Below are positions 24,062-31,870 of a stretch of 33,987 nucleotides of DNA, piece by piece (positions within the stretch are counted from its first letter, which is position 1; each line of letters begins with the position of its first letter). The translations under genes were made by a program, and so were the position numbers. Under the pieces are notes generated by a model. The model saw only the letters and a list, made by a program, of their open reading frames with translations. It was not told the DNA's origin and searched no databases. Source of the DNA: JBPCNH01 sp051001455 (GTDB taxonomy: Bacteria > Actinomycetota > CADDZG01 > WHSQ01); NCBI GenBank assembly GCA_051001455.1, contig JBPCNH010000043.1:1-33987 (forward strand), read 5' to 3'.

Positions 24062-25036
24062 GTGGCGCTCTTCGTCGTCCCGCTAGAGCCTGCCGATGTG
24101 GGCCACCTCACGCTGGCGGAGTGGGACCGGTTGATCTCGTGCGAGCGCGTGCTTTTCGAGCGGCCCGACCATCCCTTACGGCAACGATTGGCAGATGCCG
24201 GCGTCCCTGCGGGGGCATTCGACGACGAGTTGGATCCGCGGCGAGATCGATGGGCGCTCGTCGCGGATCCTCGTTCCGTGCGCATAGCAGAGCTGGCCGA
24301 AGCGGGCGCCGAGGTTTCGGCAGGGGTAGCAACGGCTCCCGACGCGATAACGGCAGCCCGCGGCGCCTATCTCAACCGCCGAGCCGCCGCAGCTCTGACC
24401 TCTCTCGCGTTGGTGATGGCTAGGTTGCGAGGCCCGGGAGGTTGTCCCTGGGACGCCGAGCAAACCCACGCGTCGCTGGTGGTCCATCTCTTGGAAGAGG
24501 CTCACGAAGTCATCGAGGCCATCGACGAGGGATCGACGGGACCGGAGCTCGAGGAGGAGCTCGGTGACGTGTTGCTCCAGGTCGCCTTCCACTCCCAGAT
24601 GGCGGCCGACGATGGTCGTTTCGACCTGGGGTCGGTAGCCGAGGGCATCGTTGCCAAATTGATCCGCCGTCACCCTCACGTGTTCGGGGACGTGGCGGTG
24701 GCAGATTCGGCAGAGGTCCTCCGGAACTGGGAGCGCATCAAGTCGGACGAGAAGGAGAGGGAAGACCCGTTCGAGGGGATACCGTCGTCGCTACCGGCTC
24801 TGTTGGCTGCCTATAAGACCCAGAAACGTGCGAGCGGATTGGGATTCACCGCATCAGAGGAGGAGGCGCGCGCCAACCTCGCCGGTGCGCTCGAGCGGAT
24901 GGAGATAGGCAACGCCTTGTTCTGGCTCGTTGCTCTGGCACGAGCCAAGAGGGTGGACCCCGAGGGAGCCCTCCGGAAGCGGGTCGCCGAGTTCCGAGCA
25001 GAGGCCGCCCCTCCCGGGGCCGAGGCCGGGGCATAA
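24062..25036 (+). CDS. mazG: MazG nucleoside triphosphate pyrophosphohydrolase
   Basis: 324 residues. MazG hydrolyses (d)NTPs to monophosphates and PPi, cleaning the pool of damaged nucleotides. The central MazG domain (about 112-232) contains GGCPWDAEQTHASL, the metal ligands in LLEEAHEV (E145, E146, E149) and ELGDVLLQ (E166, D169), then RRHPHVFGD. Residues 1-105 look like a relic of the tetrapyrrole-methylase domain fused to MazG in other bacteria, without its SAM motif. Near the C-terminus EIGNALF resembles the metal helix of a second MazG repeat with Asp replaced by Asn, so that half is probably inactive. The GTG start lacks a clear ribosome binding site. Confidence 0.92.
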   Translation: MALFVVPLEPADVGHLTLAEWDRLISCERVLFERPDHPLRQRLADAGVPAGAFDDELDPRRDRWALVADPRSVRIAELAEAGAEVSAGVATAPDAITAARGAYLNRRAAAALTSLALVMARLRGPGGCPWDAEQTHASLVVHLLEEAHEVIEAIDEGSTGPELEEELGDVLLQVAFHSQMAADDGRFDLGSVAEGIVAKLIRRHPHVFGDVAVADSAEVLRNWERIKSDEKEREDPFEGIPSSLPALLAAYKTQKRASGLGFTASEEEARANLAGALERMEIGNALFWLVALARAKRVDPEGALRKRVAEFRAEAAPPGAEAGA

Positions 25037-25121
25037 CAGCCTCATATCCTGCGGAGTAAGACACCCTTTCGGCGTCCTTTCCTGTATCGTCGGCTGTTAC
25101 TGATGTTAAAGGAGTAAACCA

Positions 25122-26405
25122 GTGAGCGAGATCGTCTTCGTCCACGGGCGCGAGGTCCTGGACTCCAGAGGTAATCCCACCGTCGAGGTCGAGATCGGTC
25201 TCGACTCGGGTGCGACCGGGCGCGCCGTCGTTCCGTCGGGAGCGTCCACCGGCGCCGGTGAGGCCGTCGAACTGCGCGATGGAGGAGATCGCTACGGCGG
25301 CAAGGGCGTGCGCCGGGCGGTGGAGAACATCAACACCGAGATCTTGCCGGTGGTCCTCGGCTATGACGCCCTGGACCAGCGCACGATCGATACCTTGCTC
25401 CGGGATCTCGACGACACCGATAACAAGGGCCGGCTCGGCGCCAACGCTATCCTGGGGATCTCCCTAGCGGTGGCGCATGCGGCCGCAGACGAGGTCGGGC
25501 TGGCGCTGTTCCGGTATCTCGGCGGACCGGACGCTCATCTCCTCCCGGTCCCGATGATGAATGTGATCAACGGCGGGGCCCACGCTGACAACTCCGTCGA
25601 TCTCCAAGAATTCATGCTCGTCCCCCTGGGCGCGTCCACTTATGCCGAGGCCCTCGAGTGGGGAGTGACTACGTATCACGCCCTCAAGAGGCTTCTCGAT
25701 TCGCGCGGTCTGGCGACCGGTGTCGGCGACGAAGGAGGGTTCGCACCGGACCTAGGCGCGAATTCCGAAGCCGCCGAGTTACTCGTCGAGGCTATCTCCG
25801 CGGCAGGATACGAGCCGGGGCGTGACATCGCTCTAGCGCTCGACCCCGCGACGTCCGAGATCTACGACGGTGGCCAATACGTCTTGGCTTCCGAAGGTCG
25901 CAAGCTGTCCGCCGAAGAGATGGTGGCGTTCTGGGCCGAGTGGGTCTCGAAGTATCCGATCGTCTCGATCGAAGATGGCATGGCCGAAGATGATTGGGAT
26001 GGATGGAAGCTGCTAACCCAGGAGCTCGGTGATCGCGTCCAGTTGGTCGGCGATGACCTGTTCGTGACGAACCCCGAGGTGCTGCGGCGAGGCATCGACG
26101 AAGGTGTCGCCAACTCGATCCTCATCAAGCCGAACCAGATCGGCAGTCTGTCAGAAACACTTGACTGTGTGCGCATCGCACAGCGCGCCGCGTATACGAC
26201 GGTGATCTCCCATCGTTCCGGTGAGACCGAGGATGCAACGATCGCGGATATCGCAGTGGCAACGAATGCCGGCCAGATCAAGACCGGCGCGCCGGCTCGT
26301 GGTGAGCGGACGGCGAAGTACAACCAGCTACTCCGCATCGAGGACGCTCTCGGGGATACAGCGCGGTATCCGGGACGCCGCGCTTTCCCCAAGGCGGCGA
26401 TCTAG
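25122..26405 (+). CDS. eno: Enolase
   Basis: 427 residues, the usual length. Interconverts 2-phosphoglycerate and phosphoenolpyruvate with Mg2+. Motifs: VLDSRGNPTVEVE, VPSGASTGAGEAVELRDG, catalytic GVGDEGGFAP, SIEDGMAEDDWDGW, GDDLFVTN, the signature LIKPNQIGSLSET, and SHRSGETED. The GTG at 25122 has AAGGAG seven bases upstream, a clear ribosome binding site. The 85-bp gap after mazG leaves room for its own promoter, though none stands out. The mazG-eno-ftsB order matches M. tuberculosis Rv1021-Rv1024. Confidence 0.97.
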   Translation: MSEIVFVHGREVLDSRGNPTVEVEIGLDSGATGRAVVPSGASTGAGEAVELRDGGDRYGGKGVRRAVENINTEILPVVLGYDALDQRTIDTLLRDLDDTDNKGRLGANAILGISLAVAHAAADEVGLALFRYLGGPDAHLLPVPMMNVINGGAHADNSVDLQEFMLVPLGASTYAEALEWGVTTYHALKRLLDSRGLATGVGDEGGFAPDLGANSEAAELLVEAISAAGYEPGRDIALALDPATSEIYDGGQYVLASEGRKLSAEEMVAFWAEWVSKYPIVSIEDGMAEDDWDGWKLLTQELGDRVQLVGDDLFVTNPEVLRRGIDEGVANSILIKPNQIGSLSETLDCVRIAQRAAYTTVISHRSGETEDATIADIAVATNAGQIKTGAPARGERTAKYNQLLRIEDALGDTARYPGRRAFPKAAI

Positions 26406-26442
26406 GGATGGTGCGACAGACGTGTCGACGCGCGCGAGTGGA

Positions 26443-26844
26443 ATGAAGAGGCTGAGCTGGCCCGAGTTCGGGAGAGGCCCTCAGGTAGTCGCGATCTTGC
26501 TCGCGTGCGGGCTGATGGGTTCGATGCTGTGGGGGCCCACCCAGCAGCTTCTGATTCAGAAACAGAGGCTTGCGGAGATGTCTAACGAGAAGAGCAGGGT
26601 CGAATCAACGAACGAGAAGCTCGAGTCACGGATCGAGCGTTTGAAGGATCCCGACTTCGTCGAGCAGCAAGCACGCGAGCAGGCAGGGCTGGTTCGTCCG
26701 GGTGAAACGCTTTACATCACGATGCAACCGACCGACACGCAGAAGAAGCGGAGGAAAGCCGAGCGGCGCGCGACGAGGAAGGCGGCCCCTCCTGAGTCCG
26801 AGCCGGGGCTAATCGAATCCTTCATCAGCTTCCTCGGGATATAG
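26443..26844 (+). CDS. FtsB/DivIC-like septum formation initiator
   Basis: 133 residues in the bitopic layout of FtsB/DivIC: a short cytoplasmic N-terminus, one membrane helix (about 14-30), an extracytoplasmic coiled coil (about 34-68) and the family motif LKDPDFVEQQAREQAGLVRPGE-like segment (67-88, ending in PGE). A basic stretch (KKRRKAERRATRK) and a hydrophobic C-terminus follow. The family links FtsL and FtsQ in the divisome. The position after eno is conserved in actinobacteria and gammaproteobacteria. The start is uncertain: ATG 26443 is used, with GTG 26422 adding seven residues; neither has a strong ribosome binding site. Confidence 0.88.
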   Translation: MKRLSWPEFGRGPQVVAILLACGLMGSMLWGPTQQLLIQKQRLAEMSNEKSRVESTNEKLESRIERLKDPDFVEQQAREQAGLVRPGETLYITMQPTDTQKKRRKAERRATRKAAPPESEPGLIESFISFLGI

Positions 26845-26878
26845 GCGGGAGAGCGGGCAATCTGAGGCGAGCGGCTGC

Positions 26879-26884
26879 TACCAT
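26879..26884 (+). promoter_or_regulatory. -10-like element, leaderless S1-domain gene
   Basis: TACCAT lies six bases before the ATG at 26891. The gap TGAGGG includes a purine run that is too close to the start to act as a normal ribosome binding site. Confidence 0.45.
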
Positions 26885-26890
26885 TGAGGG

Positions 26891-27247
26891 ATGGAGATCG
26901 GATCGATAGTCGAAGGCACCGTCGTGAAGGTGATGGAGTACGGCGCCATCGTGAAGCTCGACACCGGTGAGAGCGGCATGGTCCACATCTCGCAGGTGGA
27001 CAAGAACTATGTCAAGAACATCAACGACCACATCCGTGAGAACGACCGCGTGACCGTCAAGGTCGTCGGCACCAAGGAAGACGGAAAGATCGACCTCTCC
27101 GTCAAGCAGGCAGAACCGGGTTACGAAGAGCGTCCGATGCGCCGCGGCGGCCGGGACCCCGAGTTTGAGCAGAAGCTCAAGAAGTTCATGAACCAGTCCC
27201 AGGAGCGTCTCGTAGACCTGAAGCGTCATAAAGACAACAAGAGGTAG
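26891..27247 (+). CDS. S1 RNA-binding domain protein (YabR-like)
   Basis: 118 residues: one S1 domain (about 4-72, GSIVEGTVVKVMEYGAIVKL, then GMVHISQV and KIDLSVKQA) and a charged C-terminal helix (FEQKLKKFMNQSQERL). Size and layout match YabR/GSP13-type single-S1 proteins of Firmicutes, which bind RNA or ribosomes. In Bacillus yabR lies directly after divIC, as here after the ftsB/divIC-like gene; M. tuberculosis has no such gene between Rv1024 and Rv1025. The ATG is preceded by a -10-like hexamer, so the mRNA may be leaderless. Confidence 0.9.
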   Translation: MEIGSIVEGTVVKVMEYGAIVKLDTGESGMVHISQVDKNYVKNINDHIRENDRVTVKVVGTKEDGKIDLSVKQAEPGYEERPMRRGGRDPEFEQKLKKFMNQSQERLVDLKRHKDNKR

Positions 27248-27305
27248 TTCTCCTGCGCCGTAGGCGTGGACCCACCCCTCGCTAGTGGGCGTTTCCGGAT
27301 CACTT

Positions 27306-27821
27306 ATGTCGCCAGCCTTAGAGCATTCTGCAGCCGACGAGGCGGTCGTCTCTGCGCAACTCGGTCGTTCGTTGCGAGGCAGATGGAGCGTCGCGCGCCG
27401 CTGCCATCTCGGTGTTCCGATGGCGATCGAGAATCATCCCGTGCTCGAAGATGGAGCGCCGTTCCCGACGCTCTATTGGCTGACATGCCCTCTCTTGTTG
27501 AAACGCGTGAGCGGTCTCGAGTCGCGCGGGGACATGGCAGAACTCAACCGCCGACTTGCCGGCGATGCCTCACTTAGCGCTCGACTGACTGGATCGTTGG
27601 AGAGATTGCAGTCCCGCCGCGACCAGCACGCGGTCATCGAGGACGCCGGAGCTCCTCCTGGTGGTGGTCCGGACAAGGTGAAGTGCTTACATGCTCATGT
27701 CGCACAAGAGCTGGCTCAGCCCGGTAACCCTGTCGGCGCGTTGACATTGTCCGGCACCGGCTGGCCCGATTGCCGCCAGGCCTGCATCGAAGTCACCAAT
27801 GACGCAGGAACGCGGGAGTAG
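27306..27821 (+). CDS. DUF501 family protein
   Basis: 171 residues of the actinobacterial DUF501 family. Cues: LGRSLRGRWSVARRCHLGVP, the segment TLYWLTCPLLLKRVSGLESR, ELNRRLAGD, and KCLHAHVAQELAQPGNPVGA with a Cys-His pair near the C-terminus. Function is unknown; the gene sits between the ftsB-like gene and ppx in nearly all actinobacteria (M. tuberculosis Rv1025). The ppx ATG follows the stop codon without a gap, so co-translation is likely. The start could also be the GTG at 27285. The 58-bp gap before it has a weak inverted repeat CCCAC/GTGGG around the CTCGCTA region. Confidence 0.88.
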   Translation: MSPALEHSAADEAVVSAQLGRSLRGRWSVARRCHLGVPMAIENHPVLEDGAPFPTLYWLTCPLLLKRVSGLESRGDMAELNRRLAGDASLSARLTGSLERLQSRRDQHAVIEDAGAPPGGGPDKVKCLHAHVAQELAQPGNPVGALTLSGTGWPDCRQACIEVTNDAGTRE

Positions 27822-28733
27822 ATGAGAGTCGCAGCGATCGATGTAGGCACGAACTCCACGCGTCTACTCGTAGCAGAGGAGCAGGTGGGTGGGTTCCGGT
27901 CGATCGAACGGCGGATGACGATCACCCGACTCGGCCAAGGTGTGGACAGTCGCAGGATCCTCGATCCCGAAGCTCTGCAGCGCACGCTCGCTACGATCGC
28001 CGATTACGCCGCTACCTGCGGCGAACTCGGAGTGGAGAAACTTCGGGTGACCGGAACCTCGGCGGTGCGGGACGCTCAGAATCGCGAGGAGTTCTTCGAA
28101 GGCGTCAAGCTCCTCACCGGCACCGTTCCCGAGATGCTGACCGGCGAAGAGGAGGCAAGCGCCACTTTTCTCGGCACTCTTTCGGATCTCGATGATGAGG
28201 GTCCGGTTCTGGTCGTAGATATCGGTGGCGGCTCTACCGAGCTGGTCGTAGGTAAGGGTCGAGAACCTTCCGATATCGTGTCACTCGATATCGGGTGCGT
28301 GCGGATGCACGAGAAGTATCTGGAATCGGATCCACCATCCGAAGCCGAGTTAAGCGACATGCGGGCAGAGGTATCGGAGAAGCTCGCCGCCGCCAAAGCG
28401 ATCTTGAGAGTGCCGGCGGGCGCGCGCCTGATCGGCGTGGCAGGAACGGTGACTCAGCTGGCGACGCTGAAAACCGGCATCCCGGTGTACGACCCCGACA
28501 TAACCCACCATTTCGTGCTGTCCCACGGTGACGTCAGGCTGCTCGCCAAGCGGTTGCAGTCCCTGACCTATTCGCAGCGGAAGCTCACCGCGGGACTGGA
28601 GCCCGGCCGGGCGGATGTCATCGTGGCCGGGGCCGAGATCCTGTTACAGGTGATGGAGACTTTCGATAGCGCCGAGGTGCTTGTATCGGAACGCGACATC
28701 CTCGATGGGTTGGTTATTCAGCTGCTCCGGTAG
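27822..28733 (+). CDS. ppx: Exopolyphosphatase (Ppx/GppA family)
   Basis: 303 residues in the ASKHA fold. It removes terminal phosphates from polyphosphate or the 5' phosphate from pppGpp. The phosphate loops are AIDVGTNSTRLLVAE (N-terminal) and VLVVDIGGGSTELVVG; GVAGTVTQLATL closes the site. This is the short form without the C-terminal HD domain of E. coli Ppx, as in M. tuberculosis Rv1026. Short actinobacterial forms differ in substrate preference, so polyphosphate versus pppGpp is open. It starts immediately after the DUF501 stop. Confidence 0.93.
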   Translation: MRVAAIDVGTNSTRLLVAEEQVGGFRSIERRMTITRLGQGVDSRRILDPEALQRTLATIADYAATCGELGVEKLRVTGTSAVRDAQNREEFFEGVKLLTGTVPEMLTGEEEASATFLGTLSDLDDEGPVLVVDIGGGSTELVVGKGREPSDIVSLDIGCVRMHEKYLESDPPSEAELSDMRAEVSEKLAAAKAILRVPAGARLIGVAGTVTQLATLKTGIPVYDPDITHHFVLSHGDVRLLAKRLQSLTYSQRKLTAGLEPGRADVIVAGAEILLQVMETFDSAEVLVSERDILDGLVIQLLR

Positions 28734-28792
28734 TCGAGGTGTGGCTTGGGCGATCGCCCGCCCGCTCGATTTTGGTCGGCTGCGGGGATTGG

Positions 28793-28798
28793 TAGCCT
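28793..28798 (+). promoter_or_regulatory. -10-like element before the acyl-CoA synthetase gene
   Basis: TAGCCT lies eight bases before the ATG at 28807, with no ribosome binding site between. A TTGG-type -35 is weak and poorly spaced. Confidence 0.4.
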
Positions 28799-28806
28799 CG
28801 GCGACT

Positions 28807-30750
28807 ATGGGTGACTTCAGTTGGGAGCCGGATGCCGGATATATCGAGGGTGCGAACGTCACCCGGTTGATGCGCAAGCATGGCATCGAGGACTATCACG
28901 GGCTCGTCCGCCGCTCCCAAGAAGACATCGAATGGTTCTGGGAGGCGGCCATCGAGGACGTCGGTATCGATTTCTTCGACGCATATACACAGATCCTCGA
29001 TCTCTCTGAAGGTCCTCAATGGCCGAAATGGTTCGTAGGGGGGACCGTCAATCTCACGTACAACTGCGTCGATCGACATGCAGAGTCCGGGCGCGCATCG
29101 GAGCGCGCCCTTGTATGGGAGGGAGAGGATGGAGCCACCCGGACGCTGACGTTCGCGGACATGGCAGCCGAGGTCAACAAAGCCGCGAACGGGATGGCAG
29201 CTCTCGGGGTGGGCAAGGGAGATGTCGTCGCCGTATACATGCCGATGGTGCCCGAAGCGGTGATCACGATGTACGCAGCTGCCAAGATCGGGGCCGTCTA
29301 CCTCCCGATCTTCTCCGGATTCGGCGCGCCGGCGGTTGTCACACGGCTGCAGGACGCGCAAGCGAAGCTTCTGGTCACCGCCGACGGGTTCTACCGGCGG
29401 GGAGCGCGGGTGCGGATGAAGGAGGTGGCCGACGAAGCTGTAGCGACCTCACCTTCTGTCGAGCATGTGGTGGTATGGCCTCGATTCGAGGACGACGAGA
29501 TCTCGATGGGTGCAAAAGACGTGTCATGGGCGAATGCCTTCGGTGATCAGCCCCGAGACCTCGCCGCCGAGCATCTCGACCCCGAAACCCCCTTCATGAT
29601 CGCCTACACCTCGGGGACGACCGGGAAGCCCAAAGGCAGTGTCCATGTCCATGGTGGCTTCCTCGTCAAGATCGCTCAAGAGGTCTGTTACCAGCTCGAC
29701 ATCAAGCCTCACGACCTTCTCTATTGGGTGACCGACATGGGGTGGATCATGGGTCCACTCGAGATGGTGGGGGGTCACGCCAACGGCGCCGCTGTGCTGA
29801 TGTACGAAGGCGCTCCGAACTATCCCGATGCCGACCGACTGTGGTCGATCTGCTCCCGCCACGGGGTCACCACCCTCGGAGTGTCGCCTACGTTGATCAG
29901 GGCCCTCATGCCGGCCGGGGATGAGCCGGTCCACAAGCATGATCTGTCGCAGCTTCGCGTCATGGGCTCGACGGGGGAACCGTGGAACCCAGAGCCTTAC
30001 AGGTGGTTCTCGGAAGTGGTGGGAGGCGGGCGGTTGCCGATCATGAATCTGTCGGGTGGAACCGAGGTCGGTGCCTGTTTCCTCGGCGGCGCTCCCGTTA
30101 TCCCTCAGAAATCTTGTTCGTTGGGCGTGCCGTCGCTCGGGATGGCGATGACCGTCCTGGATGCAAACGGCGCGCCGGCCGCGCCGGGTGAGGTGGGCGA
30201 GCTTGCTTGCACGAAAACGTGGCCGGCTCAGACGCGCGGGTTCTGGGGAGCGCCCGAGCGTTATCTCGAAACTTATTGGTCACGGTGGCCGGATGTCTGG
30301 GTCCACGGCGATTGGGCTTCCGTGGACGAGGATGGCTTCTGGTTCCTTCATGGGAGATCCGACGACACCATGAACATCGCGGGGAAGAGGATCGGCCCCG
30401 CCGAGTTCGAATCTGCAGCCGTGAACCATCCCAACGTCATCGAGTGTGCCGCCGTTGGTGTGCCCGACGAGGTGAAGGGCACCGCAGTGTGGTGCTTCTG
30501 CATCCTCAGTCCCGGGACGGAGATCACCGAGGACCTCACCAAAGAAGTCACGAAAGAGATAACCGACGAGTTGGGCAAGGCCTTCAAGCCTGCCGAGATC
30601 CGGTTCGTTGCGGAGCTCCCGAAGACACGCTCGGCGAAGATCCTGCGCAGAGCCATCAAAGCGAAGGTGCTCGGCGAGGATCCAGGAGATATGTCTGCGC
30701 TCGAGAACCCCAGTGCCCTGCAGGCTCTCGACGAGTCCTTGGCCCGTTGA
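28807..30750 (+). CDS. AMP-forming acetyl/acyl-CoA synthetase
   Basis: 647 residues of the ANL superfamily, Acs-like throughout. An N-terminal Acs segment (WFVGGTVNLTYNCVDRH) precedes the AMP-binding core: YTSGTTGKPKGSVHVHGG (P-loop), DMGWIMGP, NLSGGTEVG, HGDWASVDEDGFWFLHGR with the hinge Asp, and MNIAGKRIGPAEFE. The C-terminus has LPKTRSAKILRR, carrying the catalytic Lys that Pat-type enzymes acetylate in Acs; the usual SGK is SAK. Activates acetate or another short acid to the CoA thioester; specificity cannot be read. The ATG at 28807 follows a -10-like box; longer readings overlap ppx. The stop overlaps the next start as TTGA. Confidence 0.9.
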   Translation: MGDFSWEPDAGYIEGANVTRLMRKHGIEDYHGLVRRSQEDIEWFWEAAIEDVGIDFFDAYTQILDLSEGPQWPKWFVGGTVNLTYNCVDRHAESGRASERALVWEGEDGATRTLTFADMAAEVNKAANGMAALGVGKGDVVAVYMPMVPEAVITMYAAAKIGAVYLPIFSGFGAPAVVTRLQDAQAKLLVTADGFYRRGARVRMKEVADEAVATSPSVEHVVVWPRFEDDEISMGAKDVSWANAFGDQPRDLAAEHLDPETPFMIAYTSGTTGKPKGSVHVHGGFLVKIAQEVCYQLDIKPHDLLYWVTDMGWIMGPLEMVGGHANGAAVLMYEGAPNYPDADRLWSICSRHGVTTLGVSPTLIRALMPAGDEPVHKHDLSQLRVMGSTGEPWNPEPYRWFSEVVGGGRLPIMNLSGGTEVGACFLGGAPVIPQKSCSLGVPSLGMAMTVLDANGAPAAPGEVGELACTKTWPAQTRGFWGAPERYLETYWSRWPDVWVHGDWASVDEDGFWFLHGRSDDTMNIAGKRIGPAEFESAAVNHPNVIECAAVGVPDEVKGTAVWCFCILSPGTEITEDLTKEVTKEITDELGKAFKPAEIRFVAELPKTRSAKILRRAIKAKVLGEDPGDMSALENPSALQALDESLAR

Positions 30751-31355
30751 CGATCGTTCATCTCGTTCGTCACGGAGTGACCGAGCACACCGGTTACAAG
30801 CTGTCCGGTTGGATGGAAGGACTTCATCTGACGGAAGAAGGACGCGGTCAGGCAGAGGCCGCTGCCGAGCGGCTATCGGACATTCGGTTCAAGGCGATCT
30901 ACTCGAGTCCCCTCGAGCGTTGTTACGAGACCGCCGATATCATCGCTGGGCAGCATCAAGGCTTGAGGGTGAAAAAGCTCAGAGCGATCGGCGAGGTCGA
31001 CTACGGCCGCTGGACCGATCGTTCTATGAAGGTTCTGTCTAAGACGAAGCTGTGGTCTACGGTCCAACGTTTCCCTTCTCAGGTCCGCTTTCCCGAGGGC
31101 GAGACTCTGCGTGCCGTCCAAGCTCGAGCCGTCGAGGCGGTGGAAGAGCTCGTAACCCGTCATCCCAAGCAACACATCTGCTGCGCTACCCATGCCGACG
31201 TCATCAAACTCGTGGTTGTCCACTATCTAGGTGCTCATCTCGACATGTATCAACGCCTTCTCGTGGCTCCTGGCTCGATCACGGTACTGGGCCTCGGCGA
31301 GGGGGAACCAAGGGTGATCGCCTTGAACCATGTTCCGAGCAAGGGATCGTTATGA
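30747..31355 (+). CDS. Histidine phosphatase, MSMEG_4193-type phosphomutase family
   Basis: 202 residues of the histidine phosphatase (phosphoglycerate mutase-like) superfamily. The catalytic motif is LVRHGVTEHTGYKLSG; the second conserved Arg lies in YSSPLERCYETA and the second His in CCATHADVIKL. It fits the actinobacterial MSMEG_4193 phosphomutase family, whose substrate is unknown. The TTG at 30747 overlaps the synthetase stop (TTGA) and begins LTIVHLVRHG exactly at the fold; longer readings lie inside the synthetase gene. It overlaps DUF3090 by four bases. In many actinobacteria these families and SCO1664 are neighbours. Confidence 0.88.
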   Translation: MTIVHLVRHGVTEHTGYKLSGWMEGLHLTEEGRGQAEAAAERLSDIRFKAIYSSPLERCYETADIIAGQHQGLRVKKLRAIGEVDYGRWTDRSMKVLSKTKLWSTVQRFPSQVRFPEGETLRAVQARAVEAVEELVTRHPKQHICCATHADVIKLVVVHYLGAHLDMYQRLLVAPGSITVLGLGEGEPRVIALNHVPSKGSL

Positions 31356-31870
31356 GCGCCGATGCACTCGTCCCAGACATCTTCACGACCGACTACATCG
31401 GCGAGCCGGGCCAACGCTCGTTCTTCGTCCAGATCCGCACTGCGTCCGCCACCCAGACACTGACGATCGAGAAGCAACAGGTCGCGGTGCTGGCAGAGAA
31501 ACTCACGGAGATGCTTCTCATGATCGATCCCGGGGATCCGGTGCGCGAAGGGACGCTCGAGCGGGACCCGGTTCTCGATGCAGTGCCGATGCCGGGCGAG
31601 TGGCGGGTCGGAGCCGTCGGGATCGCCTACGATGAGACGACCGAATTGATCGTCATCGAGTTCGGGCCCGTTGAGCAAGAGGGTCTGGAAGAGCCCGCTG
31701 ATCCTCCGGAACTTCTCCGGATCGCGCTGACGAAGGACAAGGTGAGGGCTTTCGCTTTGCACGCCTTGGCGGTCATCAATGAGGGGCGGCCGGAATGCCA
31801 ACTCTGTGGCTTGCCCATGGATCCTGCCGGACACGCATGTCCGGCTACGAATGGACATCATCCCAACTGA
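31352..31870 (+). CDS. DUF3090 family protein
   Basis: 172 residues. The body holds GQRSFFVQIRTASATQTLTIEKQ and VAVLAEKLTEMLL, typical of DUF3090, a family of unknown function restricted mainly to actinobacteria. The C-terminus has CQLCGLPMDPAGHACPATNGHH, with Cys and His spaced like a zinc ribbon (CxxC followed by H and C). The ATG overlaps the phosphomutase stop (ATGA). Its end overlaps the next gene by about 34 bases. No signal peptide or membrane helix, so it is cytoplasmic. It probably works with the neighbouring phosphatase and the kinase-like protein. Confidence 0.87.
   Translation: MSADALVPDIFTTDYIGEPGQRSFFVQIRTASATQTLTIEKQQVAVLAEKLTEMLLMIDPGDPVREGTLERDPVLDAVPMPGEWRVGAVGIAYDETTELIVIEFGPVEQEGLEEPADPPELLRIALTKDKVRAFALHALAVINEGRPECQLCGLPMDPAGHACPATNGHHPN

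Noticed and set aside
30207..30746. N-terminal extension of the phosphatase frame inside the synthetase gene
   Set aside because: The extension is a shadow of the synthetase; the phosphatase fold begins exactly at the TTG at 30747.
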